Positions 1 to 14,607 are shown, counted from the stretch's first letter. The stretch is 64,000 bases of DNA from Cryptomeria japonica (GCF_030272615.1 NC_081412.1:474431657-474495656), one strand, 5' to 3'. Notes: generated by a model not told the origin, from the letters alone. Made by a program: numbers and translations.

Positions 1-25
1 ATACATATATATACCTACATAGAAG

Positions 26-56
<31 letters not shown>

Positions 57-1734
57 TTTCTCCTTCTTTTATTTATACTTATTTATATTTACATTTATAT
101 ACTTATATATATTTATATAACCATTTTCATTCTCTTATTCGAATTTGTCCATCTCAAACTCAGATGTTTAAGTATTTCCTCCTTATATTTGATCACTCCT
201 AAATTTAGCTTTTTTAGTCTTGCCGCTCTGCTAGGATAAGCTTTAAGACTAGAAGGAGGCAATACCATACATTAATGAGCATAGGTATATAAACGTGCTG
301 GCATATCTCACTCCCGGATATATATGATCATGGATATATAGGTATTATTATTTATGTAGATATTGCCTTCTTTTAGGACTAACACTTACCTAGCTATCCT
401 CATCTCTATTTTACCTTTTCGGTCCCCTATATTTGGTGAGCCATAGTAGTCATGTGAGACGTAATGGTCGGACATCTCATGTCAGCTCACTTCACAATCA
501 ACTCATCCTAACGGCTCTTAGCACAGTTGAGGTGATGTTTCCTCTTTGTGATCTTCTCTGTTATTTCTAGCTTTTCCGTACTAGGCTAGCTTAGATGGCT
601 CTTTTATCATCCACACTTTTTTGAGCATGGTAGGATCTCTATTTAATTCAAAATCTATTATGAATGATAGCCCATTGCGATATCTATGCTAGAAGGACTA
701 AAGATCCCTCTAGAAGGTTAGCAGCTTGGTCTCTGCATTCGGGGATCTTATGAGTAGTTTTGATCTTTCTTGATGTTTTGTCTCTTGTTTTGTTCTTAAG
801 AAGCTTTCAGGCTTTAATGTCTTTAGGTTGCTTTAACTTGGCTTTGTAATTTTGTTAAGTTGTGTATATGCTTTGCGTCATCCTCTTCCTTGTGTATGAT
901 CGGCCCCAGCCACCTTCAGGCTTTCTAGGCCTTCCATGGTCATTATATATATATATATATATTCTCATATATATATTTATATTTGTATTTATATTTTTAT
1001 ATATATTTATCATCATTCACATTATATATTAGGATTTTGTTCAGACTCACATCTATATAATCATTTTCATATATAGTTTTCTATTTTCCTCCTTGTTCTC
1101 TCAGTTTTAAGTTAAATCAGTCTCAGATGCATATGTCAATTTTCCTCTTTCTTCCCAGTAATCTCCAGCATCATATTATTAGATTAAGGGTCGGCCTGAT
1201 AAAATTTTATCTCACATAAAGCTTTCCCATGACACTCAATTAGGGCCTGGAAGGCTCTCGAACCATATTCTTTAAGATGGTAGCTCCCCATGATCTCTTT
1301 GTAGGAATATTTATGGAATTTGCCTCATTAATATTTATTGAGTTTATGCTCTTCAATGGGTAATCACTCTCGCATTATGTTTCTGGAGAATTTTTGACAC
1401 TAATATTTTGAGTTGTGTATCCTAATAGGGTGACCATCTAGGCAGGTATGATATATTGTATAAGTTGACCTATTCGGTTTTCCTTTTCCTAACATTCTGG
1501 TGAGAGATTTTCTCAAGATTTTGTGCGGCATAAGGAGCAGAGCATGCTTAACCCTATGTTTCAGAAATAGCAACAACTGTTGCCCACAAATAGTAGCATC
1601 ACCCCAAGAGATGGGCAATCTGCTGCTCAACTTTACACAAAGGATTTCTACATACAATCTTCATTATTTTGGACAAGTTCCCTTTGTGATATTGTATCTC
1701 CATTTTGTATCGCATTCTTAATTTTTTCTAATCC
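1..1734. other. Undefined repetitive DNA with TA microsatellites
   Basis: No coding region is convincing here. The stretch is T-rich and holds TA dinucleotide runs at about 30-52 and 943-962. Short overlapping ORFs on both strands at 1400-1721 show no recognisable motif. The sequence leads directly into a LINE-like 3' tail, so the right part may be a decayed LINE 3' region, but no reverse transcriptase motif is visible. Confidence 0.4.
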
Positions 1735-1905
1735 TTGAGGGATCTGGGCTAGACCGGAGGTTTTCTTCCCTCCATTCTTTCCTACCGGTGCCCACACCGA
1801 ATGGAGGTGTAAATGTAAATCTATCTATTTTTTAAATTAATAAAAATTTTTGGCCTCGGCCTTTTATCGATAAAAATAAATAAATAAATAAATTATTTTA
1901 AATAA
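1735..1905 (+). mobile_element. LINE-like 3' end with A-rich tail
   Basis: The segment ends in an AATAAAAATTTTTGGCC-type stretch, then TTTTATCGATAAAAA, then a TAAA simple-repeat tail (about 1868-1895). A 3' terminus with AATAAA followed by a short A-rich simple repeat is typical of plant non-LTR retrotransposons. No endonuclease or reverse transcriptase coding is visible upstream, so this would be a 5'-truncated or heavily decayed copy. Target-site duplications were not identified. The call rests on tail structure only. Confidence 0.4.
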
Positions 1906-2079
1906 TTTTAATCTGATTAAATTAATTTTAAAATAATTTCTTCATTAAATTTCTAATTTATGTTATTTTTATTAAACATTGTTAAGTGTGTGTGTGTGCT
2001 TTTTAAAATTATGTGACATTTTGAATAAATGAATTAAAAATAATCAAATTTGAAATTAGTCTATGATGCTCTACTTAAA

Positions 2080-3640
<1,561 letters not shown>

Positions 3641-3708
3641 GTCTTTTTTTAATCTCTTTTTTTTAGGATCCCTTTTTAGGACCTCTATCTTACTATATAT
3701 ATGTCATC

Positions 3709-4528
3709 GTTTGTTTGCAGAATGGGATCAACAAGAAGGAAGTTCTCAAGTGGGAGTTGAGGCAAACGAGGTTGAAGAACATGTGATTAAAGAACTTGAA
3801 GAACATAGGGAGGAGGCCCAAGTTGAATCAATGGAGGTCGAAGGAGAGGGGTTAGGTTTGTTACCTCCTACTTGTATGGATGAGCATATTCTAGATCTAG
3901 CTAAAAAACTAAAGAGAAATATTTCTTATTAAAATTTAGATCATTTACTTGAAATGGATGTGGATGAGTTAAAATGTCTCGGTGAAGAACCTAGACAGAC
4001 TAAATGGAGGTCAATGAATAAAAGTGCAAAAGAAATCATATCTCATTTGAATAATTTTGATACTACACTAGAGAAAGCCCAATTGTTATCAATTGTACTT
4101 ACTCATAATGAGTTAATAGATCCATTAAAATTGTTGGGTATAGATACAACAAATAAAAAGAGAAAACTTCTCAACTACAAAAAATTATTATTGAAAATGT
4201 TAAGAAAGGTTTGGTGAACATTGGTAAAAAACATCGAATAGTAGATAAGACCATATCAAGAAGAGTGATGTTGACATGTTTATTAAATGAAAGAATTCCT
4301 CAAAAAAGAAAAACTTATTTACTGTCATCTGAGTTTTGTTTTAGTAGAAGGACAATATCAAAATATGTGAAAAGGAGAAAGACTTTGGATGATACTACCT
4401 CATGAGGGAACTGGATAATTACTTACAGAGATCCTCATTCTAATACGATTGAAGATATTGTTAGGAACTTCATGACAAGTTTTTTGGAATGATAATACTC
4501 GTCCTTCATCAAATAGTAGAGATGTTAT
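3709..4528 (+). pseudogene. Broken coding exon of unknown family
   Basis: A plausible splice acceptor (TTTGTTTGCAG, ending near 3719) precedes a reading frame with good amino-acid composition. It first encodes an acidic E-rich segment, then a helical Lys/Leu-rich segment, then a basic segment with spaced R/K. The frame continues from 3720 through a TAA at 3930-3932, to a TGA at 4403-4405 after one frameshift near 4200, and shifts again near 4488. Coding character appears to run to about 4524, exactly where the palindrome array begins. I do not recognise the protein. It may be a fragment of a host or transposon gene whose 5' exons are missing. Both internal stops could arise by a C-to-T change. 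Confidence 0.45.
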
Positions 4529-7100
4529 AACACAGTATGACCCCTTAGGACACCATATGAACTATTAGGACATCATATCGTCTGGATGGTTCATATAGTG
4601 TCCTAAGGGGCTATGTGGTGTCGTTAAGGGTTATATGGGGCCCTAAGGGGTCACACATGGTGTTGTAATACTGTATGACCCCTTAGGACACCATATAAAC
4701 CATTAAGACATCATATGGTCCTAATGATTCAGATAGTGTCCTAAGGGGTTATGTGGTGTCACTAGGGGTCATATGGGGTTCAAAGGAGTCAAATGGTGTC
4801 ATTAGGGGTCATATGAACTCCTTAGGATCCAAACATGTGTTAAAACACCATATGACCCCTTAGGAGACCATATGAACCATTAAGACATCATATGGTCCTA
4901 ATGGTTCATGTAGTATCCTAAGGGATTATGTGGTGTCATTAGGGGTCATATGGGATCCTAAGGGGCTGCACATGGTGTTGTAACACCGTATGACTCCTTA
5001 GGACACCATATAAACCATTAGCACATCATATGGTCCTAATGGTTCATATAGTGTCCTAAGGGGTTATGTGGTGTCGTTAGGGGTCATATGGGGTCCTGAG
5101 GGGTCACACATGGTGTTCTAACACCCTATGACCCCTTAGGACACCATATAAACCATTAGAACATCATATTTTCCTAATGTTCCATATAGTGTCCTAAGGG
5201 GAACTATGTGGTGTCGTTAGGGGTCATATGGGGTTCTAAGGCGTCAAATGGCATTAGGGGTCATATGGGGTCCTAAGGGGCCAAAAATGTGTTAAAACAC
5301 CATATGACCCCTTAGGAGACCATATGAACCATTAGGACATCATATGGTCCTAATGGTTCATATGGTGTCCTAAGGGGTCATGTGGTGTCGTTAGCCATCA
5401 TATGGGGTCTTAAGGGGTCAGACATGGTGTTATAACACCGTATGACCCCTTAAGACAACATATGAACTATTAGGACATCATATAGTCCTAATCGTTCATA
5501 TGGTTTCCTAAGGGGTCATATGGTGACGTTAGGGGTCATATGGGGTCCTAAGGGGTCACATATGGTGTTATAACACCGTATGACCCCTAAGGATACCATA
5601 TGAACCATTAGGACATCATATGGTCCTGATGATTCATATAGTCTCCTATGGGTTTATATGGTGTCGTTAAGGGTCATATGGGGTTTTAAGGTGTCAAATG
5701 GTGTCATTAGGGGTCAAATGGGGGTCCTAAGGGGCCAAACATGTGTTAAAACACCATATGACCACTTAAGACACCATATGACCCATTAGGACATCATATG
5801 GTCCTAATTGTTCATATGGTGTCCTAAGGGGTCCTAAGGGGTCAGGCATGATGTTATAACACTGTATGACCCCTTAGAATACCATATGAACCATTAGGAC
5901 ATCATATGGTCCTAATGGTTCATATAGTGTCCTAAGGGGTTACACATGGTGTTATAACACTATATGACCCCTTAGGACACCATAAGAACTACTACGAAAT
6001 CATATAGTCGTAATGATTCATATGGTGTCCTAAGGGGTCATATGGTGTCGTTTGGGGTCATATGGGGTCCTAAGGAGTCACACATGGTGTTATAACACTA
6101 TATGACCCCTTAGGACACCATATGAACCATTAGGACATCATATGTTCCTAATGGTTGATATGGTGTCCTAAGGCATTATATGGGTCGTTAGGGGTCATAT
6201 GGGGTTTTAAGGCATCAAATGGTGTCATTAGGGAACATATGGGGTCCTAAGGGTCCAAACATGTGTTAAAACACCATATGACCCTTAAGACACCATATGA
6301 ACAATTAGGACATCATATGGTCCTAATGGTTCATATGGTGTCCTAAGGGGTCATGTGGTATCCTTAGGGGCTATATGGGGTCCTGAGGGGTCACATGTGG
6401 TGTTATAATGTCGTTTGACTCCTTAGGACACCATATTAACCATTAGGACATCATATGGTATTTTAATGGGTCATATGGTGTCATTAGGGGTCATATGGGG
6501 TCCTAAGGGGTCATATGGTGTTATTATGGGTCATATGGGGTCCTAAGGGATGACACATGGTTTTAGAACACTGTATGACCCCTTAGGACGCCATATGAAT
6601 CATTAGGACATCATATGGTCTTAATGGTTCATATAGTGTCCTAAGGGGTCATATGATGTCGTTAGGGGTCATTTGGGATCCTAAGGGGTCACACATGGTG
6701 TTAGAACACCATATGACCCCTTAGGACACTATATGAACCATTAACACATCTTATGGTCCTAATGGTTCATATAGTGTCCTAAGGGGTCATATAGTGTCCT
6801 TAGGGGTCGTTTGGGGTCTTGAGGGGTTACACAGTGTTCAAAAATTGTATGACCCCTTGGGATGTACCATATGAACCATTAGGACATTGTATGGTTCTAA
6901 TGGTTCATATAGTGTCCTAAGCGGTTATATTATGTTGTTTGGGGTCACATGGGGTTCTAAGTCATCAAATGGTGTCATTAGGGGTCCTATTGGGGTCCTA
7001 AGGGGCCAAACATGTGTTAGAACACCATAAGACCTCTTAGGACATCATATTGTCCTAAGGGTTCATATGGTGTCCTAAGGGGTCATGTTATGTATTATGA
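4529..7100. repeat. Tandem array of long palindromic units (satellite-like)
   Basis: About 17 diverged units of roughly 135-165 bp. Each unit holds an arm containing ACCCCTTAGGACACCATATG and GAACCATTAGGAC, a short centre ATCATATG, and the inverted arm, followed by a linker with direct GGGTCATATGG-type 20 bp steps and a smaller palindrome around ACATGGTGTTATAACACC. At 6711-6743 and 6760-6792 the two arms are perfect 33 bp inverted copies around a 16 bp loop. CATATG recurs many times per unit. No coding potential was seen. The array abuts the broken exon on the left and decays into T-rich DNA at about 7100. Confidence 0.9.
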
Positions 7101-7521
7101 TGTTAAAAGGGGTCATAGAGTATTTAATTTAAATTGAGTGTTCTGAAAAAATTTCTAAAGCTTATCTAAGTTTTATTTTTTCTAATGTTTTAATATATTA
7201 TCTAAATTTTCTAAGTTTTAATTTATTATCAAATTTTTCTAACGTTTTTTATTTATTATCTAAGTTTTCTAACATTTTTCTAAGTTTTAATCTTGCTAAT
7301 GTTTTTCTAAAAATTTTCTTTTTTTTTAAGTTTTAATTTTCTATGTAACTTTTCTATGGTTTTTCTACCATTTTTCTAAAATGTTGAAAACAAATAATAA
7401 ATATACAATTATTTAATTGAAAAAATAAATTAACAAACGAATAAACAATGATAGCCACTGCAACTAGTAATGAGCCATTTTAAGATGGAGAAGAGGGAGG
7501 GGGGAGGGACTTTGAATTTGA
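7101..7521. other. T-rich spacer, no gene seen
   Basis: This is low-complexity DNA built of repeated TTTTCTAA(T/C)GTTTT phrases from about 7135 to 7380. It looks like a decayed short tandem repeat. It is followed by AT-rich DNA and a purine-rich GGGAGG run at about 7488-7510. No coding region is supported. Confidence 0.5.
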
Positions 7522-8340
7522 ACTCAGGATACGGTGAGAAACCCTGTAATGGACAAGGGAACTAGGGAGTGGGTGGAAAGGATGGATCTCAGGAATGCCC
7601 TGACTCTTCTGAGCCGAATGGAAAGGATCCAGCGGTTGGGGACCCACAAGATGGCGACAGGCCTCTTGATCCCTGTGGGGGGGGGAGAATCACATGTTGG
7701 AGGCAGCCCAAGGCAGGGTCCCAGTCGTAGAGACATCGATCGGCCATGGACTTCTCTATTCGATGTCAAACCGAGTGGAAATTCCTTGCTCCTTGCAGTG
7801 CGTAATATCTCAAAACCGGAAAAGGGTAAATTTGTTATTGAAATTCCAGACCCAGTGATTGAGCACAACATCATCCTTATGGCTTTAACATTGGTTGGTA
7901 AATTTTTGGGTGATTTTCTTAACTTAGGGTCTCCTAAAGACATAATTTCAAGGATGACTCATGACTTATTTGGGAATTAACTCATTAGTGGGATGGACAA
8001 ATTTCTTGAAGTGTTGCAATATGGGGTTGCAATCCCTAATGCAATAGACTTGGAAGCTTACATAGAAAAGGACACAATAGTGTCATGGTGGTCTTTCATA
8101 GCAACTTTTAGAAGCTACTCACTTGAGGCCCACTGGGATCATTGCAACCTTGCCTTCAAATTCCTCAAAAAGGCAACATGAGAGGAACCTTCCTTTGATG
8201 CAGAATGGCTTGAGGACTTCCAACTCCTAGTATAGAGCTCAGTACTAGATAGAGATGATAGTGAAGTTCCTAATGAGAGGGAGTTGCTTCAAATGACTGA
8301 GGACACTGATGAGGAAGATGATGGATGGGATAGCCCCTAG
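7522..8340 (+). pseudogene. DUF4283/LINE ORF1-like broken ORF
   Basis: One reading frame is kept for about 270 codons, with three internal stops: TAA at 7978-7980, TGA at 8179-8181 and TAG at 8233-8235. It closes at TAG 8338-8340. The first half contains a W-T-S-L-F-D block, then K-F-V-I-E-I-P-D-P, then a hydrophobic A-L-T-L-V-G-K-F-L-G segment. This order resembles the DUF4283 domain found in ORF1 proteins of plant LINEs and related gag-like proteins; that is recognition by eye, not a search. The C-terminus is acidic (E-E-D-D). The first ATG is at 7549. No zinc knuckle is visible. Each internal stop is one C-to-T step from CAA, CGA or CAG. A domesticated gene fragment is an alternative. Confidence 0.45.
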
Positions 8341-11300
8341 GATTGACAACATGAAACCCTATTGGCTTGTGACACCATCAAATAGAGATTTTTATTTTAT
8401 TTTAAAATTTCAAAACAATTTTTTAAAATATTGACAAGACCCATTTTAATATTCTACAATAAATTAAAATAGGCCATATGCACATATGTATACTTATAAA
8501 TATTACTATACAAAAGAAAAAATATACATAATCTTTATATCATGTTTCTTACAAACTTTGTTCGATGTTTGTGCATGTTTTTTAATTATTTTCTTCTAGT
8601 AAAATTTTCTTTCAAGATAATTCTAAATGATTTTAAAGATAATCATCTTTACAATGTGACTTTTACATGAAAGAACATCATTAATCTTATAAATAAAAGT
8701 GTCATTTATAAAATGAAAAGTGAAAAATAACACACTTCTATCATGTATTAATTTTAAGCTAAGGAATTGAATTACCATAAATATATAAATCGATGATGGT
8801 TGGATGTCCCTGTTCCCTGAATTACTGGAAATTATAAATGAGAAAATCCAAGTGTGAACCTTAGCATATTCGGTTCTTAGATAACATGCATGAAGAAGTC
8901 TTTGAATTTGAGATCTATGTATTTGTAGACATAGGACCCCAAAAATGTGAACCCATTCTTAGTGCATGATCATATTAGCTAATAACTAAAAAACCTTAAG
9001 TTAGTACATTTTGAGGGTTGAACATTGTGTGCAAAGCCACTTGGGAGGGAACCTAAGACTAAACAATGCAAACCCTAAAGGGAAACAACATTTGTAGAAA
9101 CAATTCTTGGAAATAGAAAGCAACTAACCACTCCTACCATAACCTAACCTATTGCAAAAAATGATGCTAAAAAACCCATTAATGGTAATTTTAGAATAGC
9201 TTCCCCTTTTACCTAACTTATTGCATATCTCATGCTTTTGAACTATGGGAAAGGAGAAGAATAGAAACCAACAACTTGTGAATTGCTTGATTTGCTTTCT
9301 CCACCCCCGGATCACAACATCTTCCCATTTACTTACAATATCTTGTGGTGGTGAGGAAATGCTCTTTTTTTTTCTCTTTTAAGCTCATTTTCATGTTTAT
9401 GGGTGAACATGACCAAAGAAATCTAAAAATTCATTTATTGAGAAAGATATCAAATAGGGCATCATCTTCAAGGCGCTAAACTCGTACGATTACATCTACA
9501 TTCCGCTTTTGCTGGTCTATGTCTTTTTGCATGGCTTGTGAGCTTGGATGCTTCTGAAGGTACAGGGGTGATTTTTTTTTTCTCATGATCTCCTACTTTA
9601 TGAGAAGGTGACTTAACTTCTATTGTTGGTCAGAAAGTTTCTAATTTGTCTCTATATTAGGCTTGATCCATCTCTTCTTTTCTTTCTTCTCATATTAATG
9701 AATTCTTGGGAGACCTCTCTAGGGCCTTGGGAATAACCTTACCTTCTTCCTCATCTCTCATTGTCTTATTATAACTTGTGCCACATTCTAGATGTTCATG
9801 GGTAACATCACCTACATTATGTTGTAACTCTGGTCTCACCTTTAGAGTAGGCAAAATGTTCATCTCTTCCACCTTCAACAAATAAAGGAAGATCTCAAAA
9901 AAAAATAAGACCCATTTTCTTTATCTTTTTTTGAAACAGAACATATGGTCTACTCTTGAGTCTTCCTATCGTTTTCTCTATATTTGCTTCCTATGGGGCA
10001 TGGGGCCGTGCAAACTTCATGTCTTTCTCCCTTATCTTGTTTGTGAGACTAGTTTGACCTCCAGACAATCGATGTGCCTTGTAAAAGTAAAATGGTGTTA
10101 GGAAGGGGCATCAGTGGAGGGAAAACCTTTCTTACATAAGATAAGGGAAATTGATTCCTTTGAGTAGTTGTGGGTTCTCATATGGGGCTTATTTTTTCAC
10201 ATGTGGGTAGTTTTTTAAATTTTTGTGGCAATTTGAGTAGCAAATAGTTAATATCGTTCCATTTTTTGTCTTTCTTGCTCTTATTGCAGCATAAAGGCAT
10301 GACTAGCAAGCTGATTTTGATGTCTCAACTCTTTTGCTTCAATAACTATTCTTGAAAATTTTCCATAATCTTTTGACACTAACATCAGCAAAACTCCTTT
10401 CATTACAGGAATTGACAATATAGTGCATTAAGTGATGAAATACTTGGTGATACATGGGTAATATCCTTTCATTTTCAAGAAAATGGGAAAAAAACAATTG
10501 TTGATCATAGTAGCTCTCGATGTTGACCCTAAATCATGAATGAAATTATATTAATAAAAATATCCCTCAAAAGGGAGTTGATACATACACCCTAACTCAT
10601 GTTCATGCAGAAATGTTGCATGTTAACTAGAAACTTCTTTAGGAAGAATTCTTTGAAAACACTAGGTGTTTGTTGACTAGAGTTCTAGGTCCCACTAGGC
10701 ATGCTATGAAAACTGTTGATCCCCAAAAGATTTGCACCTTTGAAGGGAAGTCTGGAAGTTTCATAGGCATGGTACCTCAATTTAACTTTGCGGTATATGA
10801 AACAACCTCTAGGATTTTATAAGTTTGCTTTGCATTTTAAGGGGGGAATGGAAAAGGGAAGTTGGAAAAGAAAGGAAAAGCTAAACTAAGGCAATACCCC
10901 AGAAGCGGAACTTTTACAATACTTTAATTCACTTTTGTGGAATTCACAAAGAAACACTAATTCACAGAGGTGAGAACATCACATCATAACTCTTCATTGT
11001 TGAGAGGGGAATGATATACACAAAGTGACTCATACATAGGGCATATCTTTCAAATCCTTCCATGAGTAGCACCTACCAAGGTTGGGTGAAAAGAAGAGTA
11101 ATTCTTTAGGATTCTCACAATAATTATCCTTTCTTAAAAGATTGTTTCTTAATTGAATAATCTAATTTATAATCTCAGGAAAATCAAAGAGTAAAATATT
11201 TTACATGATCCATCTTTCGTATATTTAACAAAATATAAAGAAGCCAAAATGACTAAACAAAAATTACATCTAAATCAAAATGACACAGAACATGTAAACT

Positions 11301-12162
11301 TAAGAAGAACATGAAAAAAGTGAACAAGGACACATTTTATTATGCAACCTCTGAACCAACATGCTACAGCCAAATCACATATACAAATCACAAAAATTAA
11401 AATCATTATTTTTATTTTTTCTTCAATTTTTTTTTTAATATTATTCTTTTTTAAAAGCGTTTAACCATATTAGAGGAATGCTCATAATCTTTCAAAAAGA
11501 TCATTCCAAAGAATTGAAATGATTTTTGCAACTAAATCCTCCTTTGCATACTCATTGTGTGTTTATGATAACCATTGTAATTAACCATGCATGAAGAATT
11601 TTTGTATTATTCTCTCCCCTTCACTCCAGGCATTAGTACCACCTGGATTTTAAAATCATTTTAAAGCCAATGGCTTTGGTATGTGTTGCATCTAGGGCTT
11701 GTGAAAAAATCATTCGGCTCACAAGCGATACCTTTCATCGTGACCTTCTAAACACATTTTAAAATCTTGATGGCCCCCAAACATTCGGGATGCATGCTAC
11801 TTTGGTGGGGTTTCTTGAGCTATGTATTATAATTTGAGCTCAGATTTCCACAAGACTTCCTCCATATGTCTTATTCATGTGTTTGACATATCGTCCATGT
11901 GGGGCATTCTATGTGGTGCCCTCTTCTGAACTCAAAATTCTTAGAGGGGACGTGCGAACATGTTTTGACCCTTTGAACACGTTGTGCACAGGGAGAAATT
12001 CTCCTCATATTCTCTTTGGTTTTTCTTCAAGGCCTCCACATGGGAAAACCATGAAAAGAGATCCTTTCAATAGTCACGCACCTAAAAGAGAAGATTAATA
12101 CAACAAGGACCATAGTTTCATAAGATTGAAGCATAACTCAATCTAGCTATAGTCCAAGAATA
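8341..12162. other. AT-rich intergenic DNA, no supported gene
   Basis: Nothing firm was seen. The minus strand between about 9120 and 10130 contains short protein-like stretches separated by stops (for example 9690-9881 and 9124-9315). These could be a very old LINE or gag remnant, but no family motif was found. Poly-A/T runs and short ORFs elsewhere are at chance level for this composition. Confidence 0.5.
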
Positions 12163-12260
12163 TATAGTTCTAAACAAAAATATTTTATGTGAGAAGGGAG
12201 GGGACATCCAATTTCACAAGGCCTTCACCATCTATTTGGACTAGTTAAATTTGTCTACGG
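12163..12260 (-). pseudogene. Orphan copy of the peptide gene 5' region
   Basis: This block matches the 5' UTR and promoter of the cysteine-rich peptide gene at 14334-14549. CTAAACAAAAATATTTTATG corresponds to the UTR at about 14564-14583. GAAGGGAGGGGACATCCAATTT corresponds to the region beside the TATA box. AAGGCCTTCACC and TTTGGACTAGTTAAAT correspond to the upstream element at about 14630-14660. The expected coding sequence, which would lie just below 12163, is not present. The simplest reading is a duplicated gene that lost its coding part. The TATA sequence is not conserved here. Confidence 0.5.
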
Positions 12261-14333
12261 ATAAATTTTTACAACTTTTTTTAATTGTTTTTTATGGTAA
12301 GAATAACATGAGATATAAGGTGTGATAAAATAAAAGGTCATTCTATTGGACTAAAAAAAATCTCCCTCCCTCACCATGCTATCTGATATTGAAGCAAATA
12401 AATGGATCTTCATTCGGATAGTTTTTTACTTAACACTTAGCAACACTCGTGCACTGAACATAAAAATTAGGGTAGTTTCATATGGAAGGACCATGAAGAC
12501 ATTAACTAGTAGTGAGTTCATAAATAAATATAAACTCATCTGCATAAAATCTAAGCCATAATATATAGAAGAGATGGATAGTTACTAGAGACTAATTTCA
12601 CTAGAAATAATATAAAAATAAAACCTCTTATTAGGGGTGACCTTGGTCTAGCTGGGATTGAGGTGTTGTTCATGATATTTATAGCTCTATGAAGTTCTTT
12701 TTTTGTGTGGCTACTGGTGTTTAAAGCATATTTTTTGTGAGATAGATTATATGGTTTTACCTTCACTTGAGAATGAAATGCAGTTATTGATTTTATAGCT
12801 AAATGGACTTCTGATCTGCTCCTTGAGGATGCAATACTTTTGATTGAGAATCACTTTCTCCTTATTAGGTTACTTAGTTCTTACACCTGATTTAGAATGA
12901 TGTGGGCTAATCATTTTACTTTTTTCTCAATTTTTGTGAGTGTCAATTTTTCTTAGAGTTGGTGGATTTGTATAGACCTTTTTGTCTCATCCTTGTTTTT
13001 CTTGTTGTGACAGCTATGGCTATCGAAAAATATTTTTTTATTCTCTTTGGAACTATTGGTTAATAAATTTTGATCCTTTTTGCCCCCCAAAAATGTGAAT
13101 AAGCACATAGAATTCGAAAACACTTGGTGATTAAATAACTTTATCCAAATATGAGTGATATTTAAGATGGATTGAAATAAATTATACTACAAGGCTTTCA
13201 AGGAAATAAACATTTCATGTTCTCATGACTCTTAATATTTTCTTGTAGCTATAACTAAAACTTAAAGTTATAATATGAGTTACATTGTTTACCACTATAA
13301 TTGATTGTATGAATAGGATCTAATGAATCATAGGAGTGGTACAATAAATACATGAAAATTAAGTGTAAAAAAGAATGCAAGCATGCAAAATTTATGTAAA
13401 TAAGTAAATGTAAAAGAATATATTATGCATATCATAGGTAGAATATGTTCAATCATGAGAATTGTAAGACCTTTATGAGATAGAGATAATATCACTGATT
13501 GTGGGGTATCCCACATATGGGATGATAGTTAATGTTTATGTAATTGTTCATGGATTGAAATACAAATAAAAGTGCATAAGACATTAGAAAACAATATGCT
13601 CCAAATTGTGTAACATAAGAATGCAATAGTGTAGGTAAGGAGATTAGTATCTAATGGTGATGGAAATGTTGATACTTGGTACAACATAGAGATACAAATA
13701 TGGGCTCTATGATTTGGTAAACTTATTTTCTCAAGTTATTATGTTTCTTATACTTTTTTACGTCTCATTAAATTTGCATTACTGTATATAGGGAATTTAC
13801 CTTCATAGATGCAAGAACCCTAAAAAACATGTCTTGCATAGGTTTCAATTCTAGATTTCATTTAGTGAATACCATTGAAGAATCCAACAAATGTGATTTT
13901 ACTTATTAGATGTTAATTTTAGATCTTCAATGTTTATTAGCTTAAAACCATAAGTACTTTAATACAAACACAAAATATGATTCTATTGATCTCGTCCATT
14001 AAGACTTCTTGAATCAATCAATGAAAATTTCATTTCCTTCTAACTTAAATAATGTATTGAATGCAAATGACTTCTACTACACAAACATTCTACATTGTGC
14101 TAAACAAACCTTGATTGTATTATACTCCACAAATTTATACAAGAACGTCATAGTTTTCACACACCACATAAAACATAACTGAATAATTATAATAAGCTTC
14201 GCATACATGCAAATAGAGGTAAAGCATAATAACTCATTTATTTGAGAAAAGTCCACTAGAAAACTAAGAGTTTCTATGTGGTAGGCTTAACATGAGATAC
14301 TAGATATGAGAAAATGAAGAGTCTTCTGTGGCA
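12261..14333. other. AT-rich intergenic DNA, no supported gene
   Basis: Several ORFs of 60-75 codons occur on both strands (for example 12376-12561 and 13328-13516), but they lack conserved motifs and have the composition of random AT-rich sequence. I see no RNA gene or mobile-element terminus. Confidence 0.5.
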
Positions 14334-14549
14334 TTAACAGCAATATCCCACTCCATCACCACATCGTCCGATTTGGCAGCAAACAAAGGGTGCTTCATTA
14401 GGGTTGTTGAATACGCTACACTCAGCAGTACTCCTGCATTCATCATTAACGTCGCACAGGTCACTGTTTGATGCTTCAGCTATACCTGGTATGCCCACTA
14501 CCAATACTACTATTAACACCACGCAAAACAATTTCTTTGCCATTTTCAT
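14334..14549 (-). CDS. Small secreted cysteine-rich peptide
   Basis: An uninterrupted 71-residue ORF. Residues 1 to about 26 form a classical signal peptide: a basic N-terminus (MKMAKK), a hydrophobic core rich in V, I and L, and a small-residue cleavage site (A-E-A before S). The predicted mature peptide of about 45 residues has eight cysteines in the pattern C-x5-C-x5-C-x12-CC-x4-C-x6-CC and ends at the last cysteine pair. Even cysteine number, small size and secretion signal fit knottin- or defence-type plant peptides, but I do not recognise the family. Two in-frame ATGs (14549 and 14543) are possible; the second has the better plant context (AAAATGG). A TATA box lies 52 bp upstream of the first ATG. 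No intron is needed. It is the only ORF in the window that looks like an intact host gene. Confidence 0.7.
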   Translation of the reverse strand: MKMAKKLFCVVLIVVLVVGIPGIAEASNSDLCDVNDECRSTAECSVFNNPNEAPFVCCQIGRCGDGVGYCC

Positions 14550-14600
14550 TTATCTTCTGAACAAAAGTGCTGTGTATGTAAGCAGGGAGAGGACACCCAA

Positions 14601-14607
14601 TTTATAT
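14601..14607 (-). promoter_or_regulatory. TATA box of the cysteine-rich peptide gene
   Basis: On the minus strand the sequence reads CATATAAATTG. The start codon lies about 52-58 bp downstream, which leaves a short 5' UTR of 20-30 nt if transcription starts about 30 bp after the TATA. Confidence 0.6.

Noticed and set aside
4529-7100. CRISPR-like array
   Set aside because: There are no unique spacers; the whole unit repeats and the context is plant nuclear DNA.
9124-9881. Minus-strand ORFs as a host gene
   Set aside because: Short, broken and without a recognisable domain; at most an old element remnant.
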